Assembly (NCBI GenBank): GCA_000349905.1
Contig: KB722757.1
Location: 326,804 to 390,803 of the forward strand
DNA from: Volvariella volvacea V23
Lineage: Eukaryota > Basidiomycota > Agaricomycetes > Agaricales > Pluteaceae
Direction: 5' to 3'
Length of the DNA: 64,000 bases
Shown one piece after another: positions 48,249-59,362 of the stretch; the first letter of the stretch is position 1; each line of letters opens with the position of its first letter. The position numbers and the translations under genes are program-made. The notes under the pieces were generated by a model that was not told the DNA's origin, ran no database searches, and worked only from the letters and a program-made list of their open reading frames with translations.

Positions 48249-49870
48249 ATGTCGTCGCAGCATTTACAGCATCATCACCAACAGCAGGCGCAACCGCAAT
48301 ATGTGCATTACACCGGTCCTCCTGGGGCCCAGCTCCATCCCCAAGTCATTCACCATCAGCCGAGTCCTGTTATAGCTCAGCAGCAACCGCTTCAGCAGCA
48401 GGCCCAGCAACAACCACAAGCACAACAACACCAACCGCATCATCATCAGGCACAACAACAAACGACGCCGCAAGTGGCCCAATCCGCACCTGCACCTGCC
48501 GTGCAACAGCAGCCGCAGCAGCAACAGCAGGGTACTGGCCAAGCGCCCCTCGTCGCCACAGGTGATTGGACGAAGGATCTCGTCCATCTGGCCAAAACGG
48601 CTGAGCTCAAGTGAGTAATTTAGTTTATCACCTCTTGCCCCGATACGTCAGTGGGTTGTCCCACGATATTATCGTCGTGTCATAGTTTTTTAGTTCGCGG
48701 GAGTGGGAGTGGGGGTAGAATCAGCGTGCGCTGATTGGGATGGGCTATTTTTGTGTGCACAAGTGGAGGGACGGGTCATCCCTATGCACGCGCACGCATC
48801 CTCTATTCACTCCCTCGCCCTTTGGTTTCGGCGTGGGGTAGACCCTTTGGGAACGTGTCTTTGATCTGATCCCCGACAATTTCTTTTCCTATTTGGTTTC
48901 CAACCTCGGTATTGATACCCTATTTCTGCCATTAGGAAGCATGCCTTGACGCTGCAGCTGCAAACCGCGCATATACTCTCTGCGCACGCTACACTTGACG
49001 CAAAGAAGAAAATCATACAGGATATCAAGGAGCAGAAGAACAAGTGCGTATGCATTCCTCTTTTTCCTGGCCCCCATTCCATGTTTCTCTGCATATATGT
49101 GCATTGGCGCGTTCTCTTGGGGTTTCGGAGCTCATGACTTCTGGCTGTAGGTTGGAAAGTGAACGAATGCGGCTGTTACAATGTCTAGCACAGGTGCGTA
49201 GCGTGGTCCAGTCGACATTAATGGACGAGGGTGACATACTCGTTTCGTGTCATTTAGGTTAACGAAGACAGAGACAAGGCAAGACCTTGGTTCAGTCTCA
49301 GCGAACGTCATGCGCTTATCATAGCCCATACTTCATTGTGCCCTCATCCATAGGCTGACTTGCAACAAAACCAAGTCGAAAAAGAGTAAGTTATTCGAAT
49401 ACCACGACCTGTGAATAAGCTGACATTCTTTGGATGTAGATGCAGAGAACTGCAAGCCAAAATCGACCAGCTGACTGAAGGAGAATATGCTACAGCTAAG
49501 CGAGACGTGGACAGACTTAGGCAGGAACTAGGTCAGCCCCCGCTGCCGAGCCTCCAGGCTACGCTGGAAGAGAAAACAGCACAGTGAGTGCATTAAAGCT
49601 CCAGCACCTGTTCAACCCTATTTGCTGATTTTCCCCCTCTACCTCAGATACTTGAACGAGCGAAGACTAAACGGGAACGGGAACGGGAACGACACCCAAG
49701 CCACTGCCGTTAAGCGCGCTTCAGAAGGCTCAGGACACATCGAAGGCCAGCCTGTACCTGGAAAGAGACCTAGAGGAAGACCGAAGGGGAGTAAAAATCG
49801 CGTCAAAACTGCGACTGGCGTTCCCGGTCCTGGTCCTGGTGCTTCAGTGTCAGCGCCTCCAGGTACATAG
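48249..49870 (+). CDS. Q/H-rich coiled-coil protein with C-terminal AT-hook
   Basis: Seven exons join in phase to 310 residues: 48249-48610, 48936-49043, 49151-49193, 49258-49278 (21 nt), 49354-49385, 49440-49583 and 49648-49870. The first ~105 residues are almost all Q, H, P and A. Residues 110-230 form a predicted coiled coil (KHALTLQLQTAHILSAHATL, KLESERMRLLQCLAQVNEDR, AKRDVDRLRQELGQPPLPSL). The end carries an AT-hook, GKRPRGRPKGSKNR, which binds the minor groove of AT-rich DNA. I recall the coiled-coil plus AT-hook pair from unannotated basidiomycete proteins. A nuclear, chromatin-associated role is inferred from the hook. Intron 4 begins GCAAGA. Intron 1 is unusually long (325 bases) for this window. 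Confidence 0.85.
49279..49353 (+). other. GC-AG intron in the AT-hook gene
   Basis: The exon ends GACAAG and the intron begins GCAAGACC, ending CCATAG before GCTGACTTG. This joins NEDRDK to ADLQQNQ in phase. A GT further on (GGTTCAG) gives the wrong frame. Confidence 0.7.
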
Positions 49871-52800
49871 TTGCCCCACATGGTCCTCGAGCCATTCACG
49901 TCTCTGCGCTTGGATTTGTCGGTGAAATGCTGTCGGTGTCGGTGGTAGGAGCACACGGACTCTGTGATTTGACATCACGCTCTTTTTCCTTCTCCCCTCT
50001 TGTACGAATGTCCCAGAAATTCGTGTTGTATTTGTGTTAATAGTATTAGTATAGCTACCCGCAGCCAGAGCTAGTCGGGTGCGACGAGTTGCCAGCTGCC
50101 AGTGTTTCGTGTTTTGTTGCATTATTATTCTTTGATGCTTTCGTTGCCGTTGCCTTTGTCCGAGTTGGGTATTTGACGCCACTATTCGCTTTTCGTATTC
50201 TTGTACACCCAACGCATACGCACATCTTGCAATTAGCAGTCAAAATTCTTCGATTGCGTGCACTTAATCCTCGGGCTTGGTCGAGCCAGAACTGCCAGAA
50301 CCCCGTAGGTATCGCGTATATGCCCATATGTGCGCACAAGACTCGCGCTAGAAGGTGGGGACACGAAATTCTGAACTTGATGTTTATCATACACTATACA
50401 TTTTTGAACATTTATACGTACTCCTCAGTCCGGTCACAGTGGATCCCAAGGAAGTTGGTTAAAATCGCTCGGATGACGGTATGAGATGTGGGAAGTAACT
50501 TTATTCATTCCGGAGTGTACGGAGCGTTCACGTTATGACAGCAGTAGTGGACATCGACTCGGACCCAAAGTTGGTATTATTATCCGCTCGAATTCAGGCA
50601 TACCTATCTGCCTGCTTATCTCGAGCCCCCGGGCCATGTGTCATGCACGTACTGCACACCACGCCAGACTTGGACTTGATTCGCTAAAGTGGCGTCTTCT
50701 GAGCTCGGTTCTTCCAGCAAGATGATTGCTCCCGTCCGAGCCGTGTTCGACTTGAAGTCACGGTAGCAGTGGTCAGCTTGAACTCGGTTGGGTTGCTCTT
50801 GCGAGTCCGCCTCGCGCCGCGGTGAATTGGCCAAGCACGCGAGAACACCGGGAGAGGTGTTGCGGAGTACTTGTTATAGGCCTGCTGGTGGCTTCAAGGT
50901 ATTTGCATTCTAGGTCATGCTTACTCTAATCTGAAATGAAAGGCTTGGGTGCTTGCGAGGTTTCGAGCTTAGAAGACCAAATGGTCCTCTGACAACTCAC
51001 CAACGCTCGCTACGGCAGACTAGCTCGTCGATTCAGGTTCATCTTTGTCCGCCTTGAACTGAACCCTCAGTTTGTTCCAGCTAGCCACTGGCTGTAAATG
51101 AAAGGAGTAGCAATCTCCTCCGTGTACAGAATAACATCCCCACCCATGACACACAATCTCTCGACAATGCCACCGACTTGTGACAGACATACCATGACGT
51201 TTTTTCCGCGCATACACACTCTAAATGTTTGAAAAAACTGACCTGCTTGGTGTCTAAATTCCTTCTCTTTTTGATCATGCCATTGTCAATCAATCCCTGT
51301 CGGGAGGTTGTCTGTATCATTACTTCCCTCAGGATTGATCGGTAGGGGCGCAGGGAGAAACCTGAGGGAGTGGAGTGAAATGAGTTGTCATGCCATGTCA
51401 TGCCACTGAGCCTTGGTGTTAATGGTGTCAACAAAATGTGCGGACATATACGTAGGCTAGTTGGGGGCTGACAATCCTGACAATTTTGTGTCGACAATTT
51501 CTGTGAGCATACATTATACGGGGTTGTAATCCCTATTCCCAGGGAATAGTGGAACGATGGTTGTCTCCTGAGCTATATTTCCATGGGTATTAACTTACGT
51601 TCTATCCTGATGAGTGTGTCCTTACCCGCCCTTACCCGCCCCGCGGATAACACGTCACCGACAGACACGAATTCGAAAACCTCCCGAGCTGTCGCATTTT
51701 AGAAAACTAGCCTGACATGTCATCGTGTCATTGCAGTCCCCAAATTTGTCGTACCATATGAAGGCCACACATACCATTAAACATGTACAGGGTCATGTCG
51801 ACGTAAACATTCTGGACGTGCATGTCCATTAGTGAAGCGGAACGGGCATCATATATCATATGTCGGAGTGTCACGGATACAGGCCTCGGACCGTGGTTGC
51901 ACGCCAAAACACATTGCAGGGGTGTCTTCCAAAATTTCCGTCTGCTGACAATATCCTGCTCAATATCACTGTGCTACCGATAGGCCATTAGCAATGACTC
52001 GACAAGCAACCACAGCACGACACGTTGACTTGTGATCAAGGCCAACGAAGTGAAAACCCCAGGCTACGGCTACCCCTCTCATTGTAACGTAAACCTAGAA
52101 TCATCGAGTCAGCAACCTCCTACCGGTGCACGTTTGGTCGTTGCAATATTACTCGCGGAATCTGTAACACTATTCCGGCTCATTGTCCCCCAAGGCCCTT
52201 CGTGCGGGTACCTGATCCCCTCCGCTCAACCCAACACGATCCACACCGCACCCCCTTTAGATCGACCGAGTCAGGCTGCGCTGTTCGAGCACCGGTTTGT
52301 CTCCAGGGAGGAGACTCATCCTGAAAAAGAACCCCCCGCCAAAACAAATGCCGAGGAGTAATGAAATGTAGCTATAGGGGGGTTACACGCACGCGACTTG
52401 GCAGTGCATCAAGCCTCCTATGTTTCCTTGTATGCCAAATGGAAGGCAGCTCACCTGCCGCCCGCCACTACTGGCAGTGCCGGACGCTACCCTGACTTTG
52501 CAGAATTGATTGGGTCAGTAGCCTCGTGTTTTATCAACCAACAGGTTGATCGTGAAATCAACGAACGCCGAGGCCTGAGGTCAAGCTAAACGTGCCACGA
52601 ATACCGCAACAACGTGGGGGTGATCGATGCCTGCAGTCTTGTTACCCTTAATGTGGTACGGACATCCTCCATCAGGTTATTTGACGTTGGAATGACTTCC
52701 ACTAGGGAGCAGAGTGTAAGCTCGGAGGTAGTTCGCGTCGAGAGGGTTGGGAGTGTAATTGAAGTCCCTCGTTGGACATTTCGACTCGCCCGCGCGGTGC

Positions 52801-53711
52801 GATGGGACATCTCCCGATCGCTATCTGCGCCCAACAGGCCAGACGGGCGGCGGTGCCGCACTATTTGCCTCCAAAATACGCGTTGTGCAGATCCACCCCG
52901 CGTACATCCAATCTGCCCCAATCTGTAACCAGGCTTCCGAGAAGAATTTCCCGTGCCAGTGCCAGTGGGCAATTTAAAAAAAAAATTCTGCAGCGCTTCG
53001 GAAGGACGAGTGAAGGATTCGCCTCCTTGCTCTCCGCCGGATCTGATCTTAATAATTTCTTTTTCTTGTGTTCGTGCCTTCGGAAGCTTGACTGCGTTGA
53101 CAGCTGTCTTCTGGACTGTCTAAATGACTTGGGATGAGACCTAAAATGGATTGGGGTGTACAGCTGGTAGACAGGCAGATCCTCGACCTGGTTTACGCTG
53201 GGTCGGGACGCAAACCGCTTCTGCGTCCAGATCGTCCAGTTTGCTCTGAGCCGGAGGGCGGGCCCAGTTCGTGGTCGCACGATCCCAGCTGAGCTACCTT
53301 GACTCGCATTGTTTCGCCCACTAATCCTCTGTTCGGGGGAGAACAATGGAGTCAAGACGCGAGGACAATGCCCGCAACGGAAGCCCAAAATCAATCGCTT
53401 ACGTTTTATCTCCTGAGGTTTTTCATCTGCGCCATCCTTATGTGGGGGACAATGCAATTTACGCTTGATGAGAACGACCGGAATCTGTTGTCCCTGAGGT
53501 TCAGGCTGCTGGTCTATCGCTTGAGCTCGTTGATTGGCTTGATGATCAACCGACAGGGCATTGTCCTCCAACACGGCATCGCGACGATCGCCCCAGCCTC
53601 GTGTATTTGAAACACTATTCACTTTTGCTATTAATGAATCAACTACTAGGTATAAGCGGAGCATGGTGCAAATACAACAGTAGATGGTGATACATTACAT
53701 TCAAGCATTGG
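49871..53711. other. gene-poor region, no supported gene
   Basis: 3.8 kb. A 267-codon minus-strand frame (52861-53664) and several 100-130-codon frames (50089-50484, 51081-51497) lack any motif, have mixed composition and overlap frames on the other strand. A perfect 10-base tandem repeat (cttacccgcc twice) lies at 51621-51640. The stretch may be old decayed repeat sequence. Confidence 0.45.
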
Positions 53712-54802
53712 CTAGCTCATCGTGACGTCCGGGATAATGAGATCGTCCACTTCTTGAATTTCCTCTTCTTCCGAGGGTCCATCTACGCGAGTTTATCAGA
53801 AGAGAACGCAGAGGACAATGGAAATAGAAAACTTGCCCATCGGCTGTGTCTCCACCAAGAGCCAATTCTCCAGCCTAATCAGTACCTCCTTTCGTTTTGC
53901 CGCAGGAAGCTTATCCCAAGCCCAGTCCACTTCCCTCAGTTCCGAGTATCCTGGAAACCCAGACCGCCGTATCCGTTCCAGCAGTTCCAGGCATTGCACG
54001 TCCTCCAGTTCTGGCAACGATTCCCCGTTCCAGCTCGTGATCCACTCCTCCACCTTCTCTGGCGAGTGCCTGCCGACATAATACTCCAACCGTCCCCACT
54101 GTCTCAAGATGCCGGGTAGCCAGCCCTCATCCAGCTGTCCCGCGAGCTGTGCTCTCCCAGCTTCGACCCATATCGCATCCAATATGCCCTCAAAGTACTT
54201 GAGATAATTCTTCAACGCGTACGGCGAGTGTTGCTTGCGTTCTTGGTACAACTCGGAGAGGGCCCATTGTCTCCAGACGATCTGAGCGACGATGTCAGAG
54301 CATATTCCCAACGGAATAACCGCTCTTTCGTACTCCGCACCGCCCCATATGTTGACAGCGTACACCTTGACCACCTTTTTGCTGCGAACGTACGGAGGTT
54401 TGAGCCGGTATTGGATCTGAACAATATTGTTTAGCGCACGTGGAGTAGGAGTTGCTGGAGGCCAGAGCGCGTTGTGCGCTGGGGTGTCATTTGACGGATT
54501 TTTTGCATGCATGATAGCCACTTGTTTGTCGGAGATGATGAGTGCCTTAGGTGTAAGGCATGGAGGGCTGCGACGAGTGTGTTGTGGGGCTGATGAGAGA
54601 CGTGTTCGGCTCAGGGAGCTTGTTTGCCAGGTCATGAGCGGGATGACGTGAAGGCCAGACTCTTACCACCTCCATCCGCGAGGGCTGCCTGTTGCAAGTC
54701 TAATTGCTCATTGTATCCCTTCTTTGCGTGAAGGATACGCCGTCTCAATTTGCGTGACTTCACAAGCTTCCGCCGGAACACAGTCGCGCTGTCGAACCAC
54801 AT
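53712..54802 (-). CDS. unrecognised protein, three exons
   Basis: Exons 54802-54667, 54589-53837 and 53782-53712 join in phase to 319 residues. The N-terminal part is basic and helical (FRRKLVKSRKLRRRILHAKK). A loop with PPCLTPKALIISDKQVAIMHA follows, then a folded-looking middle (YRLKPPYVRSKKVVKVYAVNI, LGICSDIVAQIVWRQWALSEL) rich in tryptophan and leucine (WLPGILRQWGRLEYYVG, VEEWITSWNGE). The end is acidic (SEEEEIQEVDDLIIP). I do not recognise the family. The first exon frame stays open upstream to about 54890 without an ATG, so the gene may have another 5' exon. The last intron starts GCAAGT. Its neighbours are gene-poor, so it could belong to an old mobile element, but no transposase motif is seen. 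Confidence 0.55.
53783..53836 (-). other. GC-AG intron in the unrecognised gene
   Basis: The exon ends CCGATGG and the intron begins GCAAGTTTTC, ending GCGTAG before ATGGACCC. It is 54 bases long and joins the frame to DGPSEEEEIQ. Confidence 0.65.
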
Positions 54803-56259
54803 CTTCTCTACGCACTCTTGCTGCTGCTCGGGAAGAAGGCCGATGTGTGGCGCCTTGCCTACGTGGTGGCAATTGTGAGCAGAAGAGAGCCCACTGCTAA
54901 ACCAAAGTTAGCCTTCTAGGTTGAGAATTGGCGTGGAAGAGGTGAGCCCTCGTTGAAATTCGCTTGATTTTGCATTAACCTCATCCCCCCCAAGACTTGC
55001 TCTTGCTCGGACCCGCGTCATCGCAATGGCCCAAGACACTCTTTGAGGGTTCACATCGTTTCACTCAATAACGACCTGAAGCAGATCAGCACGATCACGT
55101 TATGCCACTGCCTCTCAATACATGCCAAATTGAAGGCTCGAGTCGGACGCCCGTCATCTGCGTTCATCCTTGTTTGCTTCCTTCAGACCTATCAGAACAG
55201 CGTTCACGCTTTCCCTTGGAAACTTCCATGCCTCTTCCTCCCCGGTTCCGATTTCGTTGCCCGGCCTTCGGGAACACCACTCGATGCTGACCATCGCACC
55301 CTCGCTCGTCCTGGACACCACCGAACTGGCCAACCCACCAACTGCATCGCTCTAGAATCTTGGAAAACCGCAAGACCAGGAACGCGGGGAACCTTGGCAC
55401 AATCTGGCTCAACTAGGACGACTCGGGTCCGCGACTGCAACGTTCTGAACGCGATTTCCATTCCCATCGCCCTCAAGAGGCCTACCGAGGCAGTTCACCG
55501 AGGCTGCGGCCAACTTGACACCTTCTGCTGGCGAAGAGGCGCCCATCTTTTGTCCTTCGTGTCGTCGGCACCAAGTGGATCTACCTCAGATTCGCCTCTC
55601 TTCTCGCGTTTTACGATTATTGCAATTGTCTTGCTTCTTTCAGCCAAACTGGACTCTTGCGAATCTCTGTCCTCAGGCTCTATTTATCTCTACCTTATGC
55701 ACCTTCGTCGAGCTGCGACTTCCGCTGGTCATAACATGTAATATGAGCTCAATCAGAATTTTACAGTTCATTCCCGCTCAAATTACGTGCACCGCAAAGC
55801 CAAGTATTAAGACTCGGACGAGCCTGGTTCAATTGGCTTGACCCATCAGTCTCTTCCTGCGGGGAAGCCATCTCGTTCATTTTTCCACTTCACCCACTCA
55901 GCGTTTCTCGGGCTTCTCGAAAACGGCCGATGGCCGACTCGAACACGCCTTCTGGCTTCTCAGCGAATCCAACAATAAACCAAGACGATTTTTTGCTGTA
56001 CTGTACCGCCATCACGATGCTTAACATTGATAGTGACAGACTGTAGACAAACCCGAAACAAAGGTGCTGTCAACGCTAGCGCGTTCTCCCGCCCCGCTCC
56101 CCAGTGAGAGAACCAATACAGCTCCTTGGCACACGCAGACAGGACATGGCGGGTGCATGTACCCGTTTCGCGGTCCTACGAATCGCTCAACTCCCCGCTT
56201 GCCACTTGAGACAAGCCGCTGCCTCAATCGAATACCGGAATTAGCGGGCCGCGGTTGGC

Positions 56260-56359
56260 NNNNNNNNNNNNNNNNNNNNNNNNNNNNNNNNNNNNNNNNN
56301 NNNNNNNNNNNNNNNNNNNNNNNNNNNNNNNNNNNNNNNNNNNNNNNNNNNNNNNNNNN
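56260..56359. other. assembly gap, exactly 100 N
   Basis: A fixed-size gap. Unlike the gap at 3559, its flanks are not identical. The right flank starts with repeats of a gtgaac-like hexamer (56366-56390). Confidence 0.9.
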
Positions 56360-59330
56360 GGGGAAACGTGAACGTGAACGTGAGTGTGAACCAGCACGAG
56401 CCTTCTTTTCGTGCTTCAGCACCACAAATGAGGAGCTCCCTCCCACCGACCGATGCCCCCCTGAATTTGGTTGGGGGGACGACATTCCACTCGCCAGGGA
56501 AGCTGCAATTTTCCCAGAGCTGAGATGGGCGAATTCTCGGAAATGAGTTGCTTGGTATCGTGAGGATACGTGGAGCACGTTTACAAGCCTGTTCCAGGAG
56601 CAGCCAGCTCCTGGAGGGGCAATCACCTTGGTCGAACTGGCCCACGTCACTAGAGGTAAGCTCAACAGACGAGGGTTCCTGAATGCGGCAACGGCCGCCT
56701 CGATGTGGGATGGAACGTGCTTCAAGTCAGAGCCTGAGGCGCGGGCGCGGGGCGGCTCCCCTTGTCCCTTGGACGTGCGCAATGTATCCTATTTCTTCCG
56801 CTCTGTGGAATGAAAGAATGAATTGCCAGGTCTCGTTTTTCTTGCGATTGCAGCTAAGGAGGCGTTAACAGTAGAGCATTCTCGAAATTCGGGCGAGCAA
56901 GCACTATGACCGTTATCAAAATATCATATACATTATAGAAGACCCAGGATGCCGGCGTTACGGGTCCAGAAGTAGAAAGTGGATTCCTCAACCTTCCACT
57001 ACTCAAATTTTCATGAAAGGATAAGATCGATTCGGAAGGGAAACGAAGGGTGATATGATAGGCGATAAAGCCATCACTGATGACTCGGTAGGGGGACGTA
57101 GATTGTTCACTTCCAAACAGGTCGGGCATGTGCGCACGTAGCCAGAGTGGGTCTATGGCACGGTGCCTGTAGAGATACGAAAGCGCGCTTGGGGAAGCCG
57201 TGTTATGTGCATTAAGCAATCGCCTGATGAGGACATTGGATACCGGAAATGGAGGGTGCTGGATGATTTGCCTAGCTGCTCGTTTATGGAACTCCGTTTC
57301 GGACTTGGTTCGCATGTGAGCACCACATTCAAGCCTAGCTTCATTACCTTGCATGGGGCATGGGTTCGCGCACCAAGTCTTGGCTCTTGTGTGCATCTTG
57401 GGCTTCTGCGCGTGTTGAATTCAGTGCGTTCAGTGTCCATAATGATGGCCCCAACTCGAGTTGACCTATCTGTCCCGCACGTGTTTGGTTGGCGATGATG
57501 TCAGACCGGGTGGATAAGAGGGTCTGTATGTCTATTCTGTGCACACTGGAGTAGGATGATCGTGTCGGGTAACTCGATCCGCCGAATGTCCAACCGACAA
57601 CCACTTCGAAAGAGATTGTCATCAGAAACTCACATGCTTCATCTCTATCAAGGCCCCAAGTATAGACAATACTGCTAAAGCAAAAATCCGAATCAAATCA
57701 TCTCGGACATTCATATCCATTGATAGAATCCTAACAACTCACCGTCCAACAGAAACTGCGCGTAGCCAGCTTCATCAAAGGACAGTCCAGTTCAAACCCA
57801 GCGAGGAAGGGATAGATCACATCTCAATGTCTCAACCGACTTCAGCCGACCTCACAAGAAAATGGGCTCTTTCCAAACATGGAGCATGACGCACCTACCG
57901 AAGTGCCCCATCAAAACGCCACAGCGTCCCGGCGGCAGCGGTAAACAGTTCCCAAGTCCAAACGCTTAGGACGTATCCGGATCAGCAAAATCCGTTGATG
58001 ACCACACCTCGATTGCTTCAACTGACGTACGGCTATTGAGGCCAGTAGGTGGTTGTAATTGACCCCGAGCATAACCGTCCACCGAGCTGGCTGGGGGAGC
58101 GCTATTTTCAGCATTTTCATAATTGGATGGAAATGACATAGGTTGTCGCTCACCCACTTGCTTCCGTACTTTTGTTTTTAGCTCTCCGATCCCTCGAGTC
58201 GTTTTCTAGAGTCTAGAGAGAAGCTTTGGCATACGCACGGGTCGTATAATATTAGTTCAAGTGATAGAGTGCTTACCCGCGAAAATTGTTCTCGATTTTA
58301 GGATCGGAGTATCGGTGGTGATAACAAGGGGTTCGATAGAGCGTGGCCACCGATTTGTGGTCTAGGCAAAAGGTATCTGCCACAAGTAGATTTTGTAGAG
58401 GTGCGGGGGAACGGAAGAGACGGAGTTTGACTCCGAAGGTTATCTGTCCGGAATTGAGTGTGGGTGCCCTCACCGCTCAAGGAATCAACGTTAGTGGCTT
58501 ACACCGTTGACTATTCGCAACTTGAGTGCCTTACAGGGTTTGATGCTATGATACGGGTCTCTGCCACACGGAATCCGTGGACTTGATACGCTTTTCCCGC
58601 ACGAGCTAGTAGAAAATAGGCTGCTGTGAGGTATGAAAATTGCACAACAGCCACCGTGATGAACCAGTATTGGCGCAAAGCTAGATGGATGGAGACCTAG
58701 ATGCGCTTATAACGCTAGCGAGGGTGATCCGGTTCGAGCCAGCACATGGGGTGTAGTGGCGGTTTGCAGCCTGAGGTGTACCACGCCGACAACCTATCAA
58801 TACAGCACATCTTAAGGTTTGAGGCATCTCCGTTGGACCGTGGCAGGAGAAACTTGCCGTGTCTGCGTGTATTAAGATGCTGTATAGATTTGGAGTAAAA
58901 CCTGGGGCCTGCACCCAGGGGTAATTGCAATATGTCGGCATCGAGAGTGTTAGAGATGCCTGCTCATCACTCTCCGAACGTTTCTGTTAACAGTACTGCG
59001 CGCATACGTGACTTGAAACATGGTACTGAGGGTCTGGGTGGGTGTTGAAGGAAAACATAAACAAGTCGAGAGCGCAGACTCGGAGTTGCTGTGACGATCA
59101 TGATGGCATGATGACATGCTACCCGTCCTCGCCCTCACCTGAATCGGTCGTGATGAGGCTCAACCCTCTTAATTACTCCCAACAGAAAACCTCTCGTATC
59201 CATCAACCATCCCGTAATACGTCCAGAGAAGTACAACTACCTTAATGATGATCAGCCAACATCAACCCCGGGCGAGACGAACCAGACCATCCAGTCGTCC
59301 ACCGCCAGCTCCAACTCAACCTTTCACTTC

Positions 59331-59362
59331 CAACAATGACCATACTCAACAATGACCATACT
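59331..59362. repeat. perfect 16-base tandem duplication
   Basis: caacaatgaccatact occurs twice in a row (59331-59346 and 59347-59362). A shorter one, tcaaactag twice, follows near 59519-59536. Confidence 0.85.

Noticed and set aside
52861..53664. 267-codon minus-strand frame with basic composition
   Set aside because: Long enough to notice, but the sequence has no ordered motif, no introns and equally open frames on the other strand.
55043..55741. 232-codon plus-strand frame
   Set aside because: Composition is Pro/Arg/Ser/Thr-rich without pattern, and three other frames are open over the same bases.
58715..58760. A ggttcgagcc sequence resembling a tRNA B box
   Set aside because: The flanking bases do not form a T-arm stem and no matching A box or acceptor stem is present.
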